Shown here in pieces: positions 1 to 7,311 of a DNA stretch of 64,000 bases. The notes under the pieces were generated by a model. That model saw nothing but the letters and a program-made list of their open reading frames with translations. It did no database searches and had not been told where the DNA came from. The stretch is from DASWIG01 sp965371445 (lineage in GTDB: Bacteria > Acidobacteriota > Thermoanaerobaculia > Multivoradales > J023), in the NCBI GenBank assembly GCA_965371445.1, contig CBDUYN010000015.1, positions 35,109-99,108 of the forward strand, read 5' to 3'. Both the position numbers and the translations under genes were made by a program. Within the stretch, counting starts at the first letter, position 1, and the number at the start of each line of letters is the position of its first letter.

Positions 1-1
1 C

Positions 2-595
2 CTGGAGAACCCTCGGCAATTCGCCAGCCGTCAGGTGGTTTTCAGTCCCCTCCCGGGAGGCTACGCTTCTCAGGGCGGTCTGATCCTGGCCCTCGCGGTC
101 GGGTCTTTTCTCGCCCTCTCTTTTCGGTTGCCTTGGGGATCCGTCGCGGACTCGATCGTCCTCGGCCTGTGTTTCTTGGGTTTCTCGGGGCGCCTCGGGT
201 GTTTCCTGGCAGGCTGTTGCTACGGGCGCCCCACCACGTTGCCGTGGGGCGTCGCATTTCCTCCGGGGAGCGAGGCGGCCAAGCGGTGGGGCGCCGGAGT
301 TCCGGTTCATCCCGCACAGCTTTACGAAGCTGCCGCTTTTATCGGCTTCGCCGGGTTGTACTTCTGGATCAGGAGGCGGCGGAGCTTTGCCGGCCAGACA
401 TTCTTATGGGTTTTGGTGGCCTATTCGGCAACTCGCTTCGGCAACGAGTTCTTCCGCGGGGATCCGCGGACCGAGCTCGGCGGCCTGACGGCACCGCAGT
501 GGCTCGGTCTGTCGCTGATCATCTTTTCGCTTGTCATGCTGCGAATGATGCGGAGCCGGTCCGGCCGAGGCGCGGCCGAATACGCGGGTCCATAG
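2..595 (+). CDS. lgt: Prolipoprotein diacylglyceryl transferase, 5'-truncated by window edge
   Basis: Lgt is the inner-membrane enzyme that moves diacylglycerol from phosphatidylglycerol to the lipobox cysteine of prolipoproteins. The frame is open to the window edge, so the start lies upstream; 197 residues are visible. Hydrophobic segments alternate with short loops. The motif GRLGCFLAGCCYGRPT occupies the place of the usual GRxGNFxNxE signature, and HPAQLYEA follows it, matching the divergent Lgt-type proteins of non-enteric lineages. The protein ends in a basic tail. It sits 31 bases ahead of a secreted protein on the same strand. The family call is secure; whether this is the housekeeping copy cannot be judged from a partial sequence. 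Confidence 0.85.
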   Translation: MENPRQFASRQVVFSPLPGGYASQGGLILALAVGSFLALSFRLPWGSVADSIVLGLCFLGFSGRLGCFLAGCCYGRPTTLPWGVAFPPGSEAAKRWGAGVPVHPAQLYEAAAFIGFAGLYFWIRRRRSFAGQTFLWVLVAYSATRFGNEFFRGDPRTELGGLTAPQWLGLSLIIFSLVMLRMMRSRSGRGAAEYAGP

Positions 596-626
596 CTCGA
601 TTCCAACCTGCAGAAAGGGAATGCCC

Positions 627-1064
627 ATGCGAATCACCAGGTGCTTATCGCTGTTTGCCGGCATGATCCTCGCCACCGGGGCCGTGCATTGTCAGTCCGA
701 CGAGCCGGAAGCGGAGAAAGAGGTCGTCCCGGCCGTGGCTCTGGAGGCGCTCGCGGCGCAGCCGCAGGCCTACGTGAAGAAGCCGATACGGGTCGAGGGA
801 CTCCTCGAAAACGAGGGAAAGAACTACTTCACGGACCTTCGAATCGTCTTGAAGTCCGAGGAGGACGACTTCGTCTACGTGCGTCCATGGCTGCCGGTGG
901 AGCTGCCGCCGATGCCTCCCGGAGTCACCGGAAAAAGGCCTGAAACGCTGGCCAAGTATCTGGGGAAAAAGGTCGAGCTGACCGCGGTGCTCGACCGTGG
1001 AACGCTCAAAAGCGTCGGCGAAGTCTACTGTCTGGAAGTCCGTTCAGCCAAGATCATCGAGTAG
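627..1064 (+). CDS. Secreted protein of unknown function, possibly OB-fold-like
   Basis: I do not recognise a named family. The start at 627 is preferred over the in-frame ATG at 621 because AAAGGG then sits 7 bases upstream. Residues 1-22 form a Sec-type signal (basic start, then a hydrophobic run). The cysteine in GAVHC is not a good lipobox because histidine stands at -1. An acidic linker follows (SDEPEAEKE). The C-terminal ~100 residues (ALEALAAQPQAYVKKPIRVEGLL, later LGKKVELTAVLDRGTLKS) have the strand pattern of small periplasmic OB-fold domains. That fold is a guess from the pattern. It probably shares a transcript with lgt. Confidence 0.6.
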   Translation: MRITRCLSLFAGMILATGAVHCQSDEPEAEKEVVPAVALEALAAQPQAYVKKPIRVEGLLENEGKNYFTDLRIVLKSEEDDFVYVRPWLPVELPPMPPGVTGKRPETLAKYLGKKVELTAVLDRGTLKSVGEVYCLEVRSAKIIE

Positions 1065-1144
1065 CGCAACGAAGGGGAGCGTCGGCGCGAGAAGCCCCCC
1101 CCGTTTAAGGTGCCACGCTAACCGAAGTCCTTTGATATCCCGCC

Positions 1145-2002
1145 TCAAGACTCGGGCTTCTCCTTGTCCTTTTTGAGCCGGAAGTTGACCGTCAGGTTGT
1201 AGTAGACGGCGACCGGCTCGCCGTTGAGCCGCGCCGGCTCGAAGCGCCACGTCCGGATCGCCTCCACAGCGGCCTCGGCAAGGTCGGCGGCCGGGCTCTT
1301 GAGGACCTTGGTGTCCGTGATCCGACCCTCGACGTCGATGATCGTCTGCAAGACGACGGCACCGGTGATGCGCGCCTTCCGCGACTCCTCGGGATACGCC
1401 GGTCCTACCTTGTGGATGGCGATCGGCGGCTTCATGTCGTCCGTCAGCTTCACGGCGTCCTGCTGCCGTGACGGCTCGAGGACCAGGAAGAGGTAGGGTG
1501 CCTCGTCGCCGTCGAGGCCACCGACCACCGCCGGCTGGCCGAGCTCGACGGTAAGCGGCGTGTCGGCGATCACCGTCGATCCCGAGTAGAACTGCACCTC
1601 GTAGGTCGCCGAGAGGTCGTTGAACCCCAGCAGCTTGACGCTGACGTGGACGTCGGAGGTGCTCGCCGGCGCCGGCAGGTCCTTGGCCACGTCGACCTCG
1701 AGGTGGAGCGGCATGCGATAGCGGATCTCGACCTCGGAGAGCCTGAGGCTCCGCTTCAGATCTTCGGCTACGTCGAGGAGGCGGGCGCTGCTCGACTCGC
1801 CGGCGCGGAAGTCGTCGGACTCGCCGCCGACACGGGAGACGGGAATCACCGTCCCTGGGACCACGAGGACCCCCTGGGAAGTGTCGATGGCGCCGGGGCG
1901 GCCGATCAGGAGGCTCACCTCCGTCGACAGCACGTCGTCTCTGGCGAGCAGCGGGGTGGTCAGGAGGAAGAGGGTGGCGAGCAGCAGGCAGGTCCGTTTC
2001 AT
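1145..2002 (-). CDS. Secreted protein with C-terminal TonB domain
   Basis: 285 residues, starting at MKRTCLLLATL. Residues 1-21 are a signal peptide. The middle has no domain I recognise. The last ~85 residues are a TonB C-terminal domain: PAYPEESRKARITGAVVLQ, then IDVEGRITDTKVLKS and AIRTWRFEPARLNGEPV, the usual layout for this family. A classical TonB spans the membrane and has a Pro-rich linker; this one has a signal peptide and no linker, so it is more likely one of the secreted TonB-like domains common in Acidobacteriota than the energy transducer. Its start overlaps the stop of the upstream membrane-protein gene by 4 bases (ATGA), placing it last in a sigma/membrane protein/TonB-like operon. 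Confidence 0.75.
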   Translation of the reverse strand: MKRTCLLLATLFLLTTPLLARDDVLSTEVSLLIGRPGAIDTSQGVLVVPGTVIPVSRVGGESDDFRAGESSSARLLDVAEDLKRSLRLSEVEIRYRMPLHLEVDVAKDLPAPASTSDVHVSVKLLGFNDLSATYEVQFYSGSTVIADTPLTVELGQPAVVGGLDGDEAPYLFLVLEPSRQQDAVKLTDDMKPPIAIHKVGPAYPEESRKARITGAVVLQTIIDVEGRITDTKVLKSPAADLAEAAVEAIRTWRFEPARLNGEPVAVYYNLTVNFRLKKDKEKPES

Positions 2003-2358
2003 TTCGGGTTTCCTTTCGGCGCCGGAGGGCGCACGGTCAGATAGAGAGGTGTGTCGGGATTGAGCCACAGCAGGACGACGCCCTCCTTGAGCGGTGGCCG
2101 CTCGACGACGGTGCCGGCCGGCACCGGGTCGACCCCGCTCGGCATGGGAGGCTCGTGAAAGGTAAGACCGACGGCCAGGACCACGACGGCGGCGGCCGCC
2201 ATCAATGCCCAGCGTCGCGGTGTTGCGACGACGCGGCGTTCGGCGTCGTCGAGGCGTGCGACGAGACGGCGCGCGGCCTGGGATGCCGGAGTCCCCGGGG
2301 GGCGCTTGGCCCACCGTTTCCATTGCTCTTCGAATCGTCCGAGGCCGTCGTGGCTCAT
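1999..2358 (-). CDS. Single-pass membrane protein, possible anti-sigma factor
   Basis: 119 residues. It has a cytoplasmic-looking charged N-terminus (about residues 1-50, with WKRWAKRPPG), one transmembrane segment (ALMAAAAVVVLAVGLTF) and a Pro-rich exterior tail. Its gene overlaps the ECF sigma gene by 4 bases upstream and the TonB-domain gene by 4 bases downstream. This is the position and topology expected of an anti-sigma factor that holds the upstream sigma factor. No zinc-finger HxxxCxxC motif is visible, so the role rests on context only. Confidence 0.6.
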   Translation of the reverse strand: MSHDGLGRFEEQWKRWAKRPPGTPASQAARRLVARLDDAERRVVATPRRWALMAAAAVVVLAVGLTFHEPPMPSGVDPVPAGTVVERPPLKEGVVLLWLNPDTPLYLTVRPPAPKGNPK

Positions 2359-2867
2359 CGTTTCACTCCGTTCACGAGGTGGCTCAGGCGTTCGCGGGCG
2401 CGACGGCGGTGGGAACGGACCGAGGCGGCGGTGATCCGCATCAGCTCCGCGATCTCGGTGTCGGTCCTGCCCTCGACCACGCTCAGGTGCATCACCGCCC
2501 GCTGACGCGGTGCGAGGGCCGCGACGAGACGCTCCACGTCGAGGGTGTCCCCGGGGTCGGGGTCGATCACCGGCTCGGGCACGGCGGAGAGAGGGAGGTA
2601 GTCCCGCCAGCTGCGGACTCGCTGAAGGCAACTCCGCAGGACGATCCGGGCCAGCCAGGCCTTGAACGCCGTTTCTTCGCGCAGCGATCCGAGCTTGCGC
2701 CAGGCCTTGATCAGGGCGTCCTGGACCGCGTCCTCCGCCTCCGCCTCGCCCACGATCGACCGAGCCAGCCCGACAAGCTGCACCCAGCGTCCCTCGACGA
2801 GGGCGCCGAAGGCGTTGGCATCGCCAAGGGCGGCGCGCTGGATCAGGATGGGCTCGGTCGCTTCCAT
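2355..2867 (-). CDS. ECF-family RNA polymerase sigma factor
   Basis: 170 residues. Region 2 is seen in DANAFGALVEGRWVQLVGLA and EDAVQDALIKAWRKLGS, and region 4 in LAPRQRAVMHLSVVEGRTD followed by IAELMRITAASVRSHRRRAR. Length and layout are normal for ECF sigma factors, which direct RNA polymerase to a small regulon when freed from their anti-sigma. The start at 2867 is chosen because upstream sequence in the frame is not protein-like. It is the first gene of a three-gene operon whose joints are both 4-base overlaps. The 2899-2938 tandem repeat lies just upstream and might affect its promoter. Confidence 0.85.
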   Translation of the reverse strand: MEATEPILIQRAALGDANAFGALVEGRWVQLVGLARSIVGEAEAEDAVQDALIKAWRKLGSLREETAFKAWLARIVLRSCLQRVRSWRDYLPLSAVPEPVIDPDPGDTLDVERLVAALAPRQRAVMHLSVVEGRTDTEIAELMRITAASVRSHRRRARERLSHLVNGVKR

Positions 2868-3211
2868 ACCTGTAAGAGGCCCTGAAGTCGTCCTTCCGTG
2901 TACACGGGGACGAAAAAATGTACACGGGGACGAAGAAATGCGACGGGACCGCCCGCTGTGACGATGGACCTGTGGCGATGGACCCGTGGCGAGGGTTCTC
3001 TGGCAAACTACCAGATCGCCGCCTCCAGGAACCTCCCGAAGGCCAGGAACCCGACCTGCCGTTGATCGAGGCTCTTGCCGGTCGGCGTCGAAGTCTACCT
3101 CTGCGACGCCTGGACGGCGGCCTCGACGTCGTCCGCGGCGCTGCAGGAGGCCCTGGGCCGGCAGGTGAAGCTGCTGCGGTTGGGGGTCGATCTGGTCGAT
3201 TTGGCCCGGGG
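2868..3211. other. Non-coding stretch, possibly holding a decayed coding remnant
   Basis: Apart from the tandem repeat there is no gene. On the plus strand, about 3070-3214, one frame reads VGVEVYLCDAWTAA then VKLLRLGVDLVDLARG and a stop. This is reminiscent of MNT-type nucleotidyltransferases, but no start or upstream domain survives. I treat it as a possible gene remnant and not as a gene. Confidence 0.25.
2899..2938. repeat. 20-bp tandem direct repeat, two copies
   Basis: TGTACACGGGGACGAA followed by RAAA occurs twice head to tail with one mismatch. It lies 32 bases upstream of the ECF sigma start. Each unit contains the short palindrome TGTACA, so it could be a pair of regulator sites, but nothing else in the sequence shows that. 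Confidence 0.6.
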
Positions 3212-3241
3212 TTGATCTGCCGGCCGTGGCTGGACTATACT
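3212..3241 (+). promoter_or_regulatory. Predicted sigma-70-type promoter for the rpoZ-coaBC operon
   Basis: TTGATC (3212-3217), an 18-base spacer and TATACT (3236-3241), unusually AT-rich for this region. It reads toward rpoZ and leaves an untranslated leader of about 155 bases. Confidence 0.5.
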
Positions 3242-3405
3242 TTCCAGTGTGGCCGGCGCTCTGGCCCGATTTGACGGCGGTCTCCCCGGGGCCCACTGAC
3301 GGTGGAGATGCGAGTGCCGGTGCCGGGCGCGCTCCGCCGCCCCCCTCCGAGCCTCCTCCGTCGAGATCGTCCGAATTCCACCTCTGCCGGGAGAAGACCG
3401 CGCCT

Positions 3406-3654
3406 ATGAAGAAAATTCCCGAGAAGATCGACAGCAAATTCCGCTACGTCCTCCTTGCCGCCGTTCGCTGCGAGCAGCTGATGCGCGGCGCACAGCCCAA
3501 GCTCGACTTCACGGGCGGCAAGCTGACGCGGCTGGCCATGAACGAGGTCATGTTCGACGCGGTCGGCTGGGACTACGGTCCGGCTCCGGAGGCTGTGGAG
3601 GCCGAGTCGGAAGCCGAGGAGGCCGAAGCTGCCGAAGGGGCGAGAGCCGACTGA
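3406..3654 (+). CDS. rpoZ: DNA-directed RNA polymerase omega subunit
   Basis: 82 residues. Omega is the small subunit that helps fold and retain the beta-prime subunit. The sequence starts MKKIPEKIDSKFRYVLLAA and continues VRCEQLMRGA and KLTRLAMNEV, the conserved omega core, and ends in an acidic Glu/Ala-rich tail. A long upstream extension is open in frame, but only this start gives a normal omega. The usual upstream neighbour gmk is absent; instead coaBC follows 64 bases downstream, a common rpoZ-coaBC order. Confidence 0.85.
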   Translation: MKKIPEKIDSKFRYVLLAAVRCEQLMRGAQPKLDFTGGKLTRLAMNEVMFDAVGWDYGPAPEAVEAESEAEEAEAAEGARAD

Positions 3655-3718
3655 AGGAGTGGGTGAGCGGCGCGATCTCCAGGCCCCGTTCGGGGAAGCC
3701 CGCTCCCTGCCAAGCGTC

Positions 3719-4945
3719 ATGAGCCGTCGTCCCAGAGTGCTCCTCGGCGTCTGCGGCGGCATCGCCGCCTACAAGTCGGCCGAGATCGTCCGCCGGCTCC
3801 TCGAGGCGGGTTGCGACGTGCGCTGCGCGCTGACGCGAAGCGCGGCGTCGTTCATCCCGCCCCTCACCCTGGAGGTGCTCTCCGGGCATGCCGTCTACCA
3901 GCAGGAGTACCTGACGCCCACCGGACGCGGCGAAGAGACCCACATCGCCGCCGCCGAATGGACCAACGTCTTCTGCGTGGCGCCGGCTACGGCGCATTTC
4001 CTCGCCCGGCTCGCCCTGGGCCTCGCCGACGACTTTCTGACCACGGCTGCCCTCGCCTATGCGGGACCCGTGGTCCTCGCTCCGGCCATGCATTTTGAGA
4101 TGTGGAACAAGGAGGCCGTCCAGCAGCACGTCGCGACGCTCAAGGGACGCGGCGTCTGTTTCGAAGGCCCGGTCGAGGGAGCGCTCGCCTCAGGCGAGTG
4201 GGGCGTCGGGCGGATGTCCTCGCCCGAGGAGGTCGTGGCGGCGGTCGAGCGGCGCTTGGGCCGCGGCGACCTTGAAGGGCGGACCGTCCTGGTGAGCGCC
4301 GGCCCCACCTACGAGCCTATCGACCCGGTACGGTTCCTCGGCAACCGTTCGAGCGGCAAGATGGGCTACGCCCTGGCCGCCGAAGCGGCACGGCGCGGCG
4401 CGCGGACGATCCTGGTTTCCGGGCCCGTGGCGCTGGGAAAGCCGCCGGGAGTGGAGCGCATCGAGGTCGAAACGGCGCTCGAGATGTGCGACGCCGTCCA
4501 GACCAGGGCGGAGCAGGCGGACCTCATCGTCATGACTGCGGCCGTCGCCGATTTCCGACCCCGGCAGGCCGCCGGCTCGAAGATCAAGAAGGAGAGCGGC
4601 GTCCCCGACTTCGAGCTCGAGCAAAACCCCGACATCCTGACGAGCCTTGCCGACGTGGCCCCCGCGGCGCTACGGGTGGGTTTTGCGGCCGAGACCGAAG
4701 CCTCTTCAGTCGAGGCGCGCGCCAAGCTGGAGCGTAAGAAAGTCGAGCTCCTGGTGTGGAACGACGTCTCCGCCAAAGGCCTCGGCTTCGGCTCGGACGA
4801 CAACGAGGTCACCGTCTACCGGCGCCACGGCGCGCCGGTTTTCCTTTCGCGGCGCCCGAAGCGCGAGCTCGCCGCGGAGCTTATGGACCTCTTCAGCCAG
4901 GCGCTCAAGGAACATGGGCGAAAGACCGCCGGAGCCTCTTCGTGA
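3719..4945 (+). CDS. coaBC: Bifunctional phosphopantothenoylcysteine decarboxylase/phosphopantothenate-cysteine ligase
   Basis: 408 residues carrying two steps of coenzyme A synthesis: joining cysteine to 4'-phosphopantothenate (CoaB, C-terminal half) and decarboxylating the product with FMN (CoaC, N-terminal half). CoaC shows GVCGGIAAYKSAEIVRRLL at the start and PAMHFEMW near residue 125; the His replacing the Asn of the Escherichia coli PxMNxxMW motif is also known in actinobacterial enzymes. CoaB begins about residue 190 with VSAGPTYEPIDPVRFLGN, then SSGKMG and AAVADFRP with KIKK. An in-frame GTG at 3659 is possible, but 3719 begins directly before the family's N-terminus. The last 32 bases overlap the next gene. 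Confidence 0.9.
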   Translation: MSRRPRVLLGVCGGIAAYKSAEIVRRLLEAGCDVRCALTRSAASFIPPLTLEVLSGHAVYQQEYLTPTGRGEETHIAAAEWTNVFCVAPATAHFLARLALGLADDFLTTAALAYAGPVVLAPAMHFEMWNKEAVQQHVATLKGRGVCFEGPVEGALASGEWGVGRMSSPEEVVAAVERRLGRGDLEGRTVLVSAGPTYEPIDPVRFLGNRSSGKMGYALAAEAARRGARTILVSGPVALGKPPGVERIEVETALEMCDAVQTRAEQADLIVMTAAVADFRPRQAAGSKIKKESGVPDFELEQNPDILTSLADVAPAALRVGFAAETEASSVEARAKLERKKVELLVWNDVSAKGLGFGSDDNEVTVYRRHGAPVFLSRRPKRELAAELMDLFSQALKEHGRKTAGASS

Positions 4946-5555
4946 GCTCCTGACCTACCTCGACGGGGTAGGTTACTCGGAGCTGTACCTCAAGCCGCCG
5001 CCGGAGGCCGAGCGGCTGGAAGCCCTGGCCGCTGAAGCGGCGGAGTGCCGCGCCTGCCGATTGTGCGAGAAACGCCTCAAGGTGGTCTTCGGCACCGGCA
5101 ACCCGCGAGCCGACCTGATGCTGATCGGCGAGGCTCCGGGGGCGGAAGAGGACGTCCGGGGGCTGCCCTTCGTCGGCCCGGCGGGCGAGCTCCTGAACAA
5201 GATCCTCGGGGCCATCGATTTGAAGCGCGACGAGGTCTACATCGCCAACACCGTCAAGTGCCGGCCGCCGGGAAACCGCGACCCGCAAGGCGACGAGGTG
5301 GAGGCCTGTCGCCGTTTCCTGGAGCAACAGATCGACCTGATTCGACCGCGGGTGATCGTCGCCCTGGGACGCGTGGCGGCACAGCTTCTCCTCGGCACCG
5401 ACGAGTCGCTCGGACGGCTGCGCGGCCGCTGGCACGAGGTTGGCGGCATCCCGACCCGGGCGACCTACCATCCCGCCGCGCTCCTGCGTAACCAGAGCTG
5501 GAAGCGCCCGACGTGGGAAGACATGCAGGTCGTGCGGGACCGCCTCCGTGGTTGA
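4914..5555 (+). CDS. Family 4 uracil-DNA glycosylase (iron-sulfur type)
   Basis: 213 residues. It removes uracil from DNA at the start of base excision repair. Visible signatures are the cluster cysteines in CRACRLC (about residues 46-52), the active-site block GEAPGAEEDVRGLPFVGPAG, the later cysteines in TVKCRPPGNRDP and EACRRFL, and the C-terminal TYHPAALLRN block. Length and motif order are normal for the 4Fe-4S family-4 enzymes. The gene starts inside coaBC and its own end overlaps the next start, so it is translationally coupled on both sides. Confidence 0.88.
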   Translation: MGERPPEPLRELLTYLDGVGYSELYLKPPPEAERLEALAAEAAECRACRLCEKRLKVVFGTGNPRADLMLIGEAPGAEEDVRGLPFVGPAGELLNKILGAIDLKRDEVYIANTVKCRPPGNRDPQGDEVEACRRFLEQQIDLIRPRVIVALGRVAAQLLLGTDESLGRLRGRWHEVGGIPTRATYHPAALLRNQSWKRPTWEDMQVVRDRLRG

Positions 5556-6297
5556 ATCGGACTTTTCCCTGAGCCTTTTCGGGACGCCCGTCGTGTGGCG
5601 CCGGGAGGGTGGCGGCCGTCGTGTCGAGGTCGTCTGGCGCCTGCGGCGTGCGTTCCAGGCGGTGGCCTACCTGGCGCTCAGGAGCGAGCGGCGTGCCGAC
5701 AAGGACGACCTCGTGGAGGCGGTCTGGCCGAACGAAAGCGCCGCGTCGATCCGGCGCAACTTCCATCCCGCCGTAAGCGACGCCCGCCGCAGCCTCGGGA
5801 GGCGCGACACGATCCTCTTTCGTCATCGGGTCTACCTTCTGAACCCGGAGATCGTCTGGGACGTCGACGTCGAGCGCTTCCGCGAGCTGGCCGCCGCCGG
5901 CCGGGCGAAGCGCCGAGCGGCGCCGGAGGAAGCCTACGAGGCCTGGAAGTCGGCCTGGAAGCTCTGCCGAGGCCCGTTTCTGGTCGGCACCGAAACAACC
6001 TGGGTCGTGGAGCTTCGCGAGGTGCTGCGCGAGGAGTACCTGGCGCTTCTTACCGACCTTGGGGCTCTCGCCGTCGAGCTCGGAGAGCGGACCCAGGCGC
6101 TTGACGCCTACCGCTGCGTGATCCTCGAGGATCCCTATGAAGAGCGCGTCCATCGGGCGGTCATGGAGCTTTACGGCCAGGAGGGTCGCCGCGACCTGGT
6201 GGGCCGTCAATACGCGCGGCTCGAGGAGCTCCTGAAAGAGCTCGCTGTCGAGCCGTTGGAGGAGACTCAGGAGTGTTATCAGCGCCTGATGCGGTAG
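5548..6297 (+). CDS. BTAD-domain transcriptional regulator, SARP-like
   Basis: 249 residues from a GTG that overlaps the glycosylase stop. The N-terminal ~95 residues have an OmpR/SARP-like winged-helix layout (LFGTPVVWRREGG, KDDLVEAVWPNESAASIRRN, LSDARRSLG-like helix, RHRVYLLNPEIVWDVDVERF). The rest is the helical bacterial transcriptional activation domain with TPR-like helices (REEYLALLTDLGALAVELGE, YEERVHRAVMELYGQEGR). SARP proteins bind direct repeats and activate nearby operons. No kinase, ATPase or receiver domain is attached, so any ligand is unknown. Its place between DNA repair and glycosyltransferase genes suggests it may regulate the glycan genes downstream; that is inference. Confidence 0.8.
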   Translation: MVESDFSLSLFGTPVVWRREGGGRRVEVVWRLRRAFQAVAYLALRSERRADKDDLVEAVWPNESAASIRRNFHPAVSDARRSLGRRDTILFRHRVYLLNPEIVWDVDVERFRELAAAGRAKRRAAPEEAYEAWKSAWKLCRGPFLVGTETTWVVELREVLREEYLALLTDLGALAVELGERTQALDAYRCVILEDPYEERVHRAVMELYGQEGRRDLVGRQYARLEELLKELAVEPLEETQECYQRLMR

Positions 6298-6308
6298 AAT
6301 CCGCACCT

Positions 6309-7307
6309 ATGACGACATCGCTCGCCACCACCTACGAGAACGCCGCCGCGGCACGGATCGGCCTCGAGGAGGTCCCGGACTTGACGGTGATCGTCCCCGT
6401 CCTGAACGAGGAGAGGGCCGTCGCCGAGCTCGTCGAGCGTCTGCGGCGGGTGATGACCGAGCTGGAGCGCAGCTTCGAGGTGGTCTTCGTCGACGACGGC
6501 TCCAGCGACGAGACGGTCGAGCGCGTGAGGAAGGAGCACGAGGCCGATCCACGGATCAAGCTGGTCCGGCTACGGCGCAACTTCGGGAAGGCGGCGGCTT
6601 TAAGCGCCGGCATCGAGCACAGCCACGGGCGCCTCGTCGTCACCATCGACGGCGACCTCCAGGACCTGCCGGAGGAGATTCCGCGTTTCATCGAGAAGCT
6701 CGAGGCCGAGGACCTGGACCTGGTTTCGGGTTGGAAGCGCCGCCGCCAGGACTCGATGTTGAAGCGCTGGCCGTCGAAGCTCTTCAACACCGTGACGCGC
6801 TGGCTCGCCAGGGTGGACCTGCACGACTTCAACTGCGGCTTCAAGCTCTATCGGCGCGAGGTCTTGGAGCAGATCTCGATCTACGGCGAGCTGCACCGCT
6901 ACATCCCGGTGCTGGCGAGCCGCCAGGGCTTTCGGATCGGCGAGGTCCAGGTGCTGCACGAACGCCGCCGTCACGGCGCCTCGAAGTACGGTTGGGACCG
7001 CTTCTACAAAGGGCTCCTCGATCTGATCACGGTGCTTTTCATCACCAAGTACACGCGTCGCCCGCTGCATCTCTTCGGTGGTATCGGGCTCGTCGCCACG
7101 CTCCTCGGCTTCGGAATCAACGCCTATCTGGCCGTCCAGTGGTTTTTCTACGGCGAACGGCTCTCCTACCGGCCGCTCCTGCTCCTGGGAACCCTGCTCA
7201 TGGTGGTCGGTTTTCAAGTTTTGACGACAGGTCTCCTGGGTGAGATGATCACCTACAAGAACTTCCGCCGCGAGGACAGCTATTCCGTCAAAGAACGTTT
7301 GGGGTGA
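6309..7307 (+). CDS. Family 2 glycosyltransferase, DPM1/GtrB-like membrane enzyme
   Basis: 332 residues. The N-terminal GT2 domain shows VIVPVLNEERAVAELVERL, FVDDGSSDET and TIDGDLQDLPEEIPRF (the DxD-type metal and sugar-nucleotide site), then FNCGFKLYRREVL. Two C-terminal transmembrane segments follow (IGLVATLLGFGINAYLAVQW and LLLLGTLLMVVGFQVLTTGL). This is the architecture of polyprenyl-phosphate glycosyltransferases, which charge a lipid carrier at the cytoplasmic face for later transfer outside. A TAGAAT box lies at 6294-6299, nine bases before the ATG, and no clear ribosome site is seen, so a leaderless transcript is possible in addition to read-through from upstream. The next gene follows at once. 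Confidence 0.85.
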   Translation: MTTSLATTYENAAAARIGLEEVPDLTVIVPVLNEERAVAELVERLRRVMTELERSFEVVFVDDGSSDETVERVRKEHEADPRIKLVRLRRNFGKAAALSAGIEHSHGRLVVTIDGDLQDLPEEIPRFIEKLEAEDLDLVSGWKRRRQDSMLKRWPSKLFNTVTRWLARVDLHDFNCGFKLYRREVLEQISIYGELHRYIPVLASRQGFRIGEVQVLHERRRHGASKYGWDRFYKGLLDLITVLFITKYTRRPLHLFGGIGLVATLLGFGINAYLAVQWFFYGERLSYRPLLLLGTLLMVVGFQVLTTGLLGEMITYKNFRREDSYSVKERLG

Positions 7308-7311
7308 TCCT

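Noticed and set aside
1065..1144. Possible terminator between convergent genes
   Set aside because: A C-rich run is present but I find no convincing stem with a T-tract.
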